64,000 bases of DNA from Adiantum capillus-veneris (Eukaryota > Streptophyta > Polypodiopsida > Polypodiales > Pteridaceae). This document shows, piece after piece, positions 55,482 through 64,000 of this stretch (positions are counted from its first letter, which is position 1; each line of letters starts with the position of its first letter). Under the pieces are notes generated by a model. It was not told where the DNA came from, ran no database searches, and worked only from the letters and a program-made list of their open reading frames with translations. The DNA lies in contig CM043943.1 in NCBI GenBank assembly GCA_014529385.2, positions 157,934,247-157,998,246 of the forward strand. The letters are read 5' to 3'. A program made the translations under genes and the position numbers.

Positions 55482-56012
55482 GTGCATATTGATGCATCAA
55501 ACTTTGCTTTTGGGTGTGTTCTAGCTCAACCAGGAGAACATAAATTGGACTACCCCATTAGCTTTGCAAGTTGTCAATTAAATGATGTTGAGAGGAACTA
55601 CACCACTACAAAGCAAGAAGGTTTAGCTATGATTTACGCAGTAAAGAAATTTCACTACTACCTTCTTGCCATCATGTTTGTTTACTATGTGGATCATCCA
55701 ACGTTGTTGTATCTAGTGAATAAACCTTGTTCTATGGAAAGAATTATACAATGGTTATTATTCCTTCTTGAGTTTGATTTTACCGTTGTGGTGAGACCCG
55801 ATAAAAGACATGTCATGGAAAATCATTTGTCTTGCATACCCAATGGTGAAGCCCCTACTGGAATCGATGATGAATTGTCAGATACTGCCCTGTTCCTAGT
55901 CAAGACCATGCATGAATGGAGTGAGAAGATTGTGAAATTTTTAGTTAATGGTTTTCCACTTAAAGAGCTTTGTAAGGATATATATAGCTCAAAAACTATT
56001 AAAGGAATGTGA
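55482..56012 (+). pseudogene. G3 RNase H and connection
   Basis: The 176-residue frame has HIDASNFAFGCVLAQPGEHK (first Asp), YPISFASCQLNDVERNYTTT, KQEGLAMIYAVKKFHYYLLA (Glu), YVDHPTLLYLVNKP (Asp). Then RPDKRHVMENHLSCIP replaces the usual NxxADxLSR, and GIDDELSDTALFL leads to integrase. It is one of the best preserved parts of G3. Confidence 0.8.
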
Positions 56013-56024
56013 ACCTTATTCTCT

Positions 56025-57150
56025 AATTGTAGGAACTTCTACAAGCAAGGGAAGGACAATAAACTTAGATGTTGTGCTCGTGAGGATGAGTATTTATACA
56101 TAATTTAAGAAGCCCACATGGGTATAGCCGGAGGATATTTTTTAGGGGATCTAACTGCTAGAAATGTGTTGCAATCAGGCTATTGGTGGCCTACCTTATT
56201 CAAGGATGCATCACTTTTTGCAAAAGGGTGTGATGAATGCCAACGTTACAAGATCACGCAATGAAAGGATAAGATGCCCTTACATCCTATTAAAGTGACT
56301 CAACCATTTAAAAAATGGGGTTTAGTCTTTGTAGGACCACTTAGTCCGGCAGCTTGTAACACTCAATCTCGATATATTATTGTTGCCACTGACTATGTGA
56401 CAAAGTGGGCGGAATCCAAGGCAACACACAAGGCTGATTCAACTGCTAAGTTTCTCTTTGAAAACATTATTACACAATTTGGTTGTCCCCTTGAGATTGT
56501 AAGTGACAATGGTACTCATTTTATAAATGGAGTGATAATGGAACTCACGACAAACTTCCTGATAGCCCACCATTAGTCTGCACCTTATTATCCACAAGCA
56601 AATGGCCAAGATGAGAGCACTTACAAGACTTTAATTTCTATCTTGATCAAAATAGTGGAAGCTCATTGCATAGATTGGTATTTGAAGCTGACATCAGTTA
56701 TATGGGCTTATTGTACTGCTTACAAAGTGGCATTACTTGTACACCATTTAAGATGGTATATGGCCAAGAAGCAATTATGCCATGAGATTTTTTAATTCGT
56801 AGTCTGCGAGTAGCTTCACAAGAAGGTTGGGATGGTAATCCTTTAGTTGAGCGTTTATATATCCTCGAGAGGCTAGGTGTAGAAAGACAATTGACTGAGC
56901 AAAATGCACTTGCGGAGAAAGATAGGAGAAAGAAATGGTTTGACCATCATTTAAAGAACAAGGATATTAAGGTTGGGGATAAAGTCCTTATATATGGAGT
57001 ACATAACGAGAAGAAAAAGTTGAAATATGCGGGAAAAGGACCATATAGAGTATGCAAAATCACCCCACAAGGTACCATTCGTTGTGGAAACTCTTGATGG
57101 AGTTGAAACCATTGGAGCTATTTGTCATCCATAAAAAAAGACAGCCAAGG
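56025..57150 (+). pseudogene. G3 integrase
   Basis: Zinc-binding region near 56040-56260 (AHMGIAGGYFLGDLTARNVL, CDECQRYK; the second His of HHCC is Tyr). Core 56274-56576: KKWGLVFVGPL (first catalytic Asp replaced by Val), YVTKWAESKATHKAD, IVSDNGTHFING (second Asp kept). QANGQDESTYKTL with the Glu lies near 56595. 56891-57097 is the C-terminal GPY/F module (VGDKVLIYG, YAGKGPYRVCKITPQGT). No chromodomain follows. Several stops. Confidence 0.75.
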
Positions 57151-57337
57151 CACAAGTAGAATTGAAAAATATACAAGCTCAAGCTGAGGCTAAGGAGCGA
57201 CAGCAACATATTAGATGCCAACAAGAGGCCAACCTTGGATTTACCAATGCATTTCAAGTTGAAACAGAGGATGATTGGCTGTGGACTCTGACACACCTCT
57301 TTGATAGCCGATTGAGTTAAATAGAGCCTATGGAAAA
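57150..57337 (+). pseudogene. G3 basic linker after integrase
   Basis: Gln/Lys/Glu/Ala-rich frame (AKAQVELKNIQAQAEAKERQ, QCQQEANLGF-like, DDWLW). A similar linker lies in G1 at 7592-7790, with a D-E-W-L segment at the same relative place before the protease-like domain. Confidence 0.55.
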
Positions 57338-57539
57338 GTGCTATATAACGCCTTATTGGACACACGTGCTAAAGATAATCTGCTATCATATGGAGTGTGG
57401 TATTATTTAGGAAAGCCATCTCTATCTCAGAGTACCATCCAAGTCAAGGATATCAACAAGAAAAAAACTACTATTTTTGGAACCTGGTACACTTCTGTCA
57501 GTTATGACAACGGGGTCATAGCTCAAGACTTCTTGGTCA
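57338..57539 (+). pseudogene. G3 retropepsin-like domain after integrase, first part
   Basis: The frame starts YNALLDTRAKDNLLSYGVWY: a retropepsin active-site context in which D-T-G reads D-T-R (residues 8-10). It continues with IQVKDINKKKTTIFGTWYTS and VIAQDFLVM, the usual strand pattern between the active site and the second signature, and is cut by A4 after DFLV. The second half lies at 62663-62802. The placement after integrase parallels G1. The mutated Gly would be expected to disable catalysis. Confidence 0.65.
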
Positions 57540-57765
57540 TGTTGGAATTAGGGTTGTAGAGAAATGCACACATCTTGGAGAAGATGAAGGAAGCTCAAGG
57601 CACACAATAGAGAGCGTGTTACTTAGTATGCAATGGAAAGATGGATAGACCTAGAGTGATGGGCGTATATACGATGCTCAGGGAAAAACCCTCCTAAAGA
57701 GGAAAAAAATTCCCCTGCGGTCCTAGTGTATTCACACACATCACTACCACATGTATATGGTAACA
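57540..57765 (-). repeat. A4 3' LTR
   Basis: 226 bp. It differs from the right LTR at roughly 16 positions by eye. Confidence 0.92.
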
Positions 57766-58363
57766 AATCCCCCCTGGAGTGATGCGGTGAACGAGAGTTG
57801 GCACATGAGTAAAGGGAAGTTCCATGCCCTGAGCACATGATCAGTCCACAAAGGGGAGTAAGCCCAAAGCCCTACGGAAAGCTTCAAGCTTCTCACGAGA
57901 CAATGCCTTTGTGAAAAGATCTGCAAGGTCGTCCTGTGTTGGCACATAATCCAAGCTGATCTCTCATGCTGAGAGCCTCTCCTTGACATAGTGGTAATGC
58001 ACCTCAATGTGCTTTGTGCGATCATGAAGAACTAGGTTCCTCGCAACTGGCAATACGCTCTAACGGTCAGTGTAGATAGTGTTGGCAGTGTCCTATCCAA
58101 CACCCAAATCAGCCATAAAGCGTTTGAGCCATACACACTCAACCGTAGCTGTGAAAGACTGCCTTGTACTCAGCCTCACAACTTGAAGTGGCCATAGTAG
58201 GTTGCTTCTTGCTCAACCATGATATACATGAACTGCCAAGTATGAAACAAATACCACTTGTGGACACTCTCGTGTAAAAACAACCAGCCCAATCTGAGTC
58301 CAAAAAAGCATGTAAGTCTGGCGGCAATGATCCCCCATTGGGATAAAACAAGCCAAGATGCAA
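57744..58363 (-). pseudogene. A4 RNase H
   Basis: 58139-58363 has HAFLDSDWAGCFYTRVSTSG and TSSCEAEYKAVF, the central copia RNase H motifs. The C-terminal part (57860-58130) lies in other frames and shows the family pattern (CQHRTTLQIFSQRHCLVRS is its shadow). Frameshifts near 58150 break it. Confidence 0.75.
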
Positions 58364-58399
58364 AGTGTCACTAAGGTAGCGGAAAATCCTCTTGACAGC

Positions 58400-59338
58400 C
58401 TACCAATGCTTAGACCCTGGGCTATGCATAAATCTGATGACCTGTGAGACCGCAAACTGAATATCTGGCCTCGTGTTGCATACATAAATGAGGCAGCCAA
58501 CATCAGTTTGGTAAAGAGTGACATCAGCAGGATCGCCAACATCATGTAGACTCAACTTCAAACCTGTTTCCATGGGAGTGGCAATAGGTTTGCAATCCTC
58601 AAGTCCAAACTTACATAGCAATGTCTCTATGTAACTTTTTTGTGACAAGGCAATACCACCATCACACTGCCTAAACTGTATACCCAAGTAATGATGCAAC
58701 AGCCCCAAATCTTTCATCTTGAAAGTAGCATTCAAATCAGCCTTAAATTCAGCAATATGTCTCTCATTTGGTCCAGTGATCAGCAAATCATCGACATAAA
58801 GAACCACAATGAGAAGTGCATCACCCTCACGCTTTACATACAATGTGCTTTTTGTTGAACTGTTACGAAAGCCTCGTTTAACCAAATGAGTGTCATCTTT
58901 CTCATACCAAGCACGAGGAGATTGCTTCAACCCATACAAAGCCTTCTTACATCTACACACTTTGTCCTCTTGTCCTTTTATGACAAAAGCGTGAGGCTGT
59001 GTTACATAAACTTCCTCAAATATGTCACCATTCAAGAAAGTAGTAACAATGTCTGATTGATGTACATCCCAACCAAAATCAGTTGCCAATGCACATAGAA
59101 AATGCACAGTAGTCATACGACAAGTGTGAGAAAAAGTCTCTTCATAATCTATGTCTTTTTGCTGTGCATAACCCTTTGCAACAAGTCGAGCCTTATGGCG
59201 ATCGATCTCACCATCCGGCTTGCGTTTCAACTTGTAAACCCATTTCGTACCAATGGCCTTTTTGCCAGGAGGAATATCACATAAAGTCCATGTGTCATTT
59301 TCTATAAGTGCATCATATTTTGATTGCATGGCAGCCAT
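58400..59338 (-). pseudogene. A4 reverse transcriptase
   Basis: A 312-residue open frame from AAMQSKYDALIENDTWTLCD through KWVYKLKRKPDGEID, DVHQSDIVTTFLNGDIFEEV, YGLKQSPRAWYEKDDTHL to VVLYVDDLLITGPNERHI (catalytic YVDD), MKDLGLLHHYLGIQ and TRPDIQFAVSQV. It is the best preserved RT in the window; unlike A1 and A2 it has no stop before MTTV. Confidence 0.88.
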
Positions 59339-59381
59339 CCAATTTTTTGAATTCTGTGCTTCATCAAAAGACAGCGGCTCC

Positions 59382-60560
59382 TCACGTCATGTAAGCTAGA
59401 CACAACCAAAGCATAAGAATCTGATGCATAAGATGCATGGCGAGAGCTTGAACGAATATGACTAGACAAAGGTGCATCCAATTTACTGTCACGCAAAGTG
59501 TGCACCAGCCATTTTGGCATACCTCTAGCCTGCTCATTTTCAGCCCTTTCCACATCAAGTACATCATGTACATCTGCATCAGTAATAGGCTGATCTGTAA
59601 CATTTTCAAAACCCCCATAGGCTGTACATTTGCCTCATTGAAAATTACATTCGTATTTACACCACTGAAAAGAGGCAACAAAGTGTCATAAATGTTCTGT
59701 GAGCTTACATTATTGTCTCTAGTACATGACAGCAAGGGCTGAACAGAATCTTCCACAAACACTACATCCCATGAAACCAGAATACGCTTTGTTTGCGGAT
59801 GATATAACCTGTAACCTTTGCTTTTAGCACTATAGCCAACAAAAATACATTTGACAGCCTTATCATCCAATTTTCTGCGCTGTGTTTGTGGCACCAAAGC
59901 ATATGCCAACCATCCAAAAACACGCATGTGCTTAATAGAAGGCTTTCTATCATGCCATGCTTCATATGGAGTAATAGACTGCAAAGCTTTCGTAGGACGC
60001 CTTTTAAGTACATAAGTGGCACACATGATGGCCTCAAGACCATACATCGTGCCATTTCCGTCAGTGACCTGTTTTTCCTCCCAGCAACACCATTTTGCTG
60101 AGGTGTATAAGGCACTGTACAGTGGTGTTTTATCCCACGACTATCCAGAAATGCATTAAATTCACGAGAAATATACTCCCCCCCCCTGATCGAAACGGAG
60201 GGTGCCCATAGTACATTTCGAGACATTTTTAGCCATAGCCAGAAATTGTTTGAAGCACATAAAAACTTCGAGCTTCGCTTTAAGCGGAAATACCCATGCA
60301 TGCCTGGAGTAATCATCAATGAAAGTCACGAAGTAAAGATAATTGCCCAAGGACGGAGTGTGCACGGGCCCACAAACATCACTATGCACAAGCTGCAACC
60401 TGCATGTGGCCGGAACTGAACCATCCTTTGGAAACTTAGAATGCTACATCTTACCCAAAATACACCCTTCACAAACATGTTTGAAAGGTGCTTCAAGAGG
60501 CAGCAAAGAAGCAACCATATCAGATTTCTGCAAACGCAGCAAACTGGCAAAATTCAGATG
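59382..60560 (-). pseudogene. A4 integrase and linker
   Basis: 60326-60550 and 60162-60398 carry KHVCEGCILGKM-type and HSDVCGPVHTPSLGNYLYFV segments. 59762-60319 has CTVPYTPQQNGVAGRKNR (Glu to Gly at the catalytic position of the Q-N-G-V-x-E motif). 59382-60047 has YVLKRRPTKALQSITPYEAW, RVFGWLAYALVPQ, CIFVGYSAKSKGYRLYHP. Frame breaks occur throughout. Confidence 0.8.
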
Positions 60561-60762
60561 ACCAAAACGTGCATGCCAAAGTTTTGTATCTGAAATAGCC
60601 CTTGAATCTGCAACAGCATTTGAAAAATTTTGTCCACACTTGTCATACAAATTGAGCTTATACAGCCCACGGCACAAAAGGCCAGATGCAACAATTTCAT
60701 CACCAAAATTGAGATCATGAACTATACATTTGTCATCCACAAGTTTGACTACAAGTCCAAGT

Positions 60763-61101
60763 CTAGCAAGTGGGGATACAGACAAGAGATTCTTCTTGAT
60801 CCCAGGTACATAAAGTGCATACAACAAGTGTGAAGGAACTGCCATTTGCAGTAGTAAGCACAATCTTTTCAACTCCCTGAACTAGATAAGAGGCATTGTT
60901 GGCACAAATGACTGAATTCCCATGAGGGACAGATGAGAGAGAGGTGAACAATTCACGATGTGAGGTTATGTGCTTTGTAGCACCACTGTCGAAATACCAC
61001 ACATGTGAATCTACAGCAAACTGACAAGCATGCATCATGGACAACAAGATTGTAAGTGCACTCTGCACTAAAAGCCCATTTTGCATCAACTTCAGCATCA
61101 C
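60763..61101 (-). pseudogene. A4 protease
   Basis: The frame contains HVWYFDSGATKHITSHRELF, the copia protease active site with D-S-G intact, then SVICANNASYLVQGVEKIVL. It is shifted near 60840 relative to the downstream integrase. Confidence 0.82.
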
Positions 61102-62045
61102 AATCTCCTTTCACAGAAGACTCAACAATGGCTGCATTTGTAGTGGAACCAACATTTGAGTGGAACCACCCTATTTCTTCTTAGTCTCTTTGGCCTTCAA
61201 CTTAGGACACGACTTGATCAAATGATCATTAGCTTTACATTAATGGCAATGCATCTTCTTCTTGCCCTTATCACCATAATTTCCAGACGTATTGCTACCA
61301 ACAAAAGCATTAGGAACATAAATTTTTTCACTCGCAGCAAAACCATAAGAAGTGGCTGCATTACTGTTACCACCCTTTTTTGAGAAGCAATATAAGCATG
61401 TTCAACTGCACGTTGCCTAGTCCTATTTTTTCTGGAAAGTGACTCTTGCAATAGCAATGTGCATAATGCATCAAACTTGACAACTTCGGGATTTCCTTGG
61501 GTCATCAGTCTCCAAGTAGTAGCAAAAGTCTGGTAAGGCATCAAGAACAGTCTGCACAAGGGAATTGTCTGAAATGACTTCACCTGCAGAAATAAGTTCC
61601 TCATTGATATCCTTGACACCAGCAAGGAAAGTGTCCATATCATTTTCCTCATGCATAATCTTCGACTCCGGCACTTTACGCAGCAAAGAAATTTTAGCCT
61701 CATTGCGACTTGGATAAAGACCTGCTAGAATATCCCAAGCCTGTTTTGCAGATTTTTTTGAACGAATGTGAGGAACAATGGTGCGCTTCACAGAAAACGC
61801 AATCAATGCATGAGTCTATGCATCGTTTACATCCCAACGAGCTTGTTCTGCCGTAGGCAAAACAACTCTAATAGCAGCAATCCTTGCAACAAGACCAGCA
61901 ACATCCTCAACATCGCCTACATCCTCATAACCAGGACATACATCAATGCCCTGCACAATGTTCCAGACGCCCTTTGACACAAGAACATGTTGCCCACATA
62001 GGGTAGTTATCCCCATCCAACCTGTCCTCAGTAGCAAACATCTTG
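61102..62045 (-). pseudogene. A4 gag
   Basis: Begins MFATEDRLDGDNYPMW near 62040. 61471-61806 has KSAKQAWDILAGLYPSRNEA and FLAGVKDINEELISAGEV. A short deletion near 61990 removes the AYMMQ segment present in A1. The zinc knuckle near 61230 is degraded. Multiple frame breaks. Confidence 0.8.
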
Positions 62046-62434
62046 AACACATCTGTGTTGTTGTCAACCATGGTAAATGTTGCACCTGATGTGAAAACTG
62101 CCCAAAAATACGAGAAATAGAGCGAGAACAGCACGTGCTATATATCACAAAACCGTAGAAGACTATGAGGCACCTGTTATGCAAAAAACGGCACTGACAG
62201 AAATTTTGCACAAAATGACAAAATTGCCTGTGCAGTACTGCCTGTAGTGGAAACGGAGGCCGAAATGAGCCTGAATCAAAAATCTGAGCAGACTAAGCTC
62301 TATGAGCTTACCCGAAATTTTTGTTGACCTGCGAACGCTTGCCAAACCTCACTGAAATCGAAGAAAGTGAGCAGGCGTGTGCTGGAGCAGATGACGACTA
62401 AGCCCGGGAGGACATAACCTACTCTGATACCAAT

Positions 62435-62662
62435 TGTTGAAATTAGGGTTGCAGAGAAATACACACAGCTTGTAGAAGACGAAGGAAGCTCAAGGCACAC
62501 AATAGAGAGTGTGTTACTTAGTATGCAATTGAAAGATGGATAGCCCTAGAGTGATGGGCGTAGATACAATGCTCAGGGGAAAAAACCTCCTGAAGAGGGG
62601 AAAAATTTCCCCAGCGGTCCTAGTGTGTTAACACACATCACTACCACATGTATATGGTAACA
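62435..62662 (-). repeat. A4 5' LTR
   Basis: 228 bp, ending GGTAACA before GGTCA. Its last 52 bp are part of a later tandem duplication. Confidence 0.92.
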
Positions 62663-62994
62663 GGTCATGCCTGCTAGAACTATGAAAGGCAATATAAACC
62701 TAGGATGCAAGTGGATGTTAGTGACCAGATGCACTATTGATTGGGAGACAGGGAGTGTCACAACACAAAAACCAGCTCTTAGCCCTGCCACTCAAGCGAT
62801 AGCCGGCTGTCCTAGTGTGTTCACAAACATCACTACCACATGTATAAGGTAACAGGTCATGCTTGCTAGAACTATGAAAGGCAATATAAACCTAGGATGC
62901 AAGTGGATGTTAGTGACCAAATGCACTATTGATTGGGGGACAAGGAGTGTCACAACACAAAAACCAGCTCTTAGCCCTGCCACTCAAGCGATAG
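62611..62994. repeat. 192-bp tandem duplication across the A4/G3 junction
   Basis: Units 62611-62802 and 62803-62994. Each contains the terminal 52 bp of the A4 LTR, the GGTCA duplication and about 140 bp of G3. Few differences. 192 is 64 codons, so the G3 frame is maintained across it. Confidence 0.9.
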
Positions 62995-63100
62995 TCCCTA
63001 AGATATCACCTCCTGAGGAAATACAACCCAAAACATTGCATGTCCAAGAGGTTGAGCCATTTGTACCTAGAGCCAACTCTCTAGAGCTTCAACTTATGTA
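62663..63100 (+). pseudogene. G3 retropepsin-like domain, second part, and C-terminal tail
   Basis: Right after A4 the G3 frame resumes: MKGNINLGCKWMLVTRCTID then W. This gives the L-G-x-x-W...x-D-W signature that in G1 reads LGIPW...VPDW. The tail is Pro/Val/Gln-rich (ISPPEEIQPKTLHVQEVEPF) and ends near 63100. The duplicated unit 62803-62994 repeats the signature. Together with 57338-57539 this forms one domain interrupted by A4. Confidence 0.65.
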
Positions 63101-63160
63101 GCTGAAACAAAGCATGAGGCAACCCTCTAGAGCTTCAACTTATGTTTGTGCGGGAAGCAT

Positions 63161-63174
63161 CGGGGCTCAGGGGC
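63161..63174 (+). promoter_or_regulatory. Polypurine-tract-like sequence
   Basis: CGGGGCTCAGGGGC directly before TGTGTGGGAAC, in the position expected for the plus-strand primer of a 3' LTR. It is imperfect (three pyrimidines). Confidence 0.4.
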
Positions 63175-64000
63175 TGTGTGGGAACAAGTCCCAGGCCATT
63201 GGGAGCTTGCTCTAGCAGCTAGACGGCACCCTCACACCTCTAGGGACTTGTGGGAGACTTGCCATGCTTGAGAGAGAGTGTGAGAGTCAGTTAAACTAAG
63301 TTAATTGGACACCTTGCAGGGCATGCACTCAACTTCCCATGCAGACTAAGTTGCTCACTCAGATGTATATAACAGTAGAAATCGACCTGCATGAGTATAA
63401 GCACTATATAAGAGTGTGCTCACACACACACACACACACACACTCACACACACACACACACACTAAGTACACACACACACACACACTCCTACACAGACAC
63501 ACACCTTGAGGAGGTGCTGTCGGCGGACATACTCTTTGGAAGAGGAGCTAGGAGGGAAGGTGTTGCCCTTTTCTCGTCTCAAGGAGGCCCTTGCATCAGA
63601 ATTTCGAGTGGAATTCAACCGTAATCTCGGTAATATCCAATTTAATTGATGCTTGTTGCAATTCTCTCCAATATTCTCTTAATCCTACATCTAGTATGCA
63701 TAACATAGTCAAAATACTCATTAGATACTCTCTAACTCTCCGTATCATTGATCTATTGCATAAATCTTAATCTAATTAGTAATTATGCAAGCAGCTAGTC
63801 TCTCTTAATCATAGATTAATGCATGATTAAGGAATCAACCGCTAGTCACCATTGTAATTAAGAACAAGTCGGCATTGAGGTAGAGAGGGCCAACTGCTTT
63901 CTATTGCCACACAATGTTTAAACAACTAAATTCGAATCAATTAGCTCATGGATTAGGATTTAATTAGGGGAAATTAATCCATCATTAATCATTAGGAAGG
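63175..64000 (+). repeat. Probable 3' LTR of G3, running off the window
   Basis: Starts TGTGTGGGAACAAG after a polypurine-like tract. It contains a TATA-like TATATAAG at 63405-63412, followed by a CA-rich microsatellite. No coding. No matching 5' copy was found inside the window, so the assignment rests on position and promoter only. Confidence 0.45.
63420..63487. repeat. (CA)n microsatellite
   Basis: CA repeats with two short interruptions, just downstream of the TATA-like sequence. Confidence 0.95.

Larger units (their letters stand above)
57540..62662 (-). mobile_element. Copia element A4, complete, with 5-bp target duplication
   Basis: 5123 bp. LTRs 57540-57765 and 62435-62662, starting TGTTG(G/A)AATTAGGG and ending TATGGTAACA. 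TSD GGTCA at 57535-57539 and 62663-62667. The primer site TGGTATCAGAGT (complement of 62421-62432) matches the plant initiator-Met type. The polypurine tract CTCCAGGGGGGATT lies at 57766-57779. Inserted in the post-integrase protease domain of G3. Confidence 0.95.

Noticed and set aside
63175-64000. Pairing the LTR-like end segment with 51700-52278 as the two LTRs of one element
   Set aside because: Both carry dinucleotide tracts and a promoter-like region, but the sequences outside the tracts do not match by eye and the tracts differ in orientation.

Overview
The window looks like a repeat-dense, intergenic piece of a large land-plant nuclear genome. It is AT-rich and has no compact operon-like coding. 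LTR retrotransposons with plant-type primer sites (TGGTATCAGAG and TTGGCACC-type) and TATAAA-type LTR promoters are stacked inside one another. The species cannot be fixed from the sequence; a seed-free plant such as a fern is possible but is only a guess. No intact single-copy gene, rRNA, tRNA or CRISPR array was recognised. All comparisons below were made by eye.

Layout. (1) 1-5690, minus strand: two copies of a decayed coiled-coil ORF, separated by one LTR (about 1632-2050) that has a polypurine tract on one side and a primer site on the other. (2) 5690-24540, minus strand: an old Ty3/gypsy element (G1), broken up by copia insertions. Reading right to left it has gag (24535-23758, then 15309-15135), a pre-RT region, a deleted RT/RNase H, integrase (9067-7850), and a retropepsin-like domain placed AFTER integrase (7591-6668). 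G1 is split by complete copia A1 (9894-15129, TSD GTTTC), complete copia B1 (15315-23752, TSD CTACG, with its own 2.6-kb insert) and truncated copia A2 (24541-26183). (3) 26184-34265, mainly plus strand: remnants of unidentified multi-exon genes, a 1.33-kb transposon-like element with 18-bp inverted ends (26601-27928), a repeat cluster (31290-31890) and a histone H3-like pseudogene (32215-32590). (4) 35200-48600: LTR and primer-site remnants, then an approximately 270-290 bp tandem repeat carrying the palindromic core CATGGATC-NN-GATCCATG. It is interrupted by RT-less copia C (38244-42234, TSD CATAT) and copia A3 (42595-48021, TSD AATTG), which itself contains the deleted copia B2. (5) 48600-64000, plus strand: gypsy gag and protease (G2, 48613-51610), an LTR/primer-site region with GT and GA tracts (51700-52300), then a second gypsy pol (G3: RT, RNase H, integrase). 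G3 also has a retropepsin-like domain after integrase; it is cut by copia A4 (57540-62662, TSD GGTCA) and resumes in frame beyond it. A polypurine tract and a probable LTR (63175 to the end) follow.

The most unusual signal is that two independent gypsy elements on opposite strands (G1 and G3) carry the order integrase, basic linker, retropepsin-like domain, and G1 shows no protease in the usual place between gag and RT. Other notable signals are the LTR shared by a tandem element pair, the H3-like pseudogene, the palindromic repeat array, and a copia element that kept LTRs and a TSD but lost its whole RT. Every recognised copia insertion (seven of seven) lies on the minus strand.
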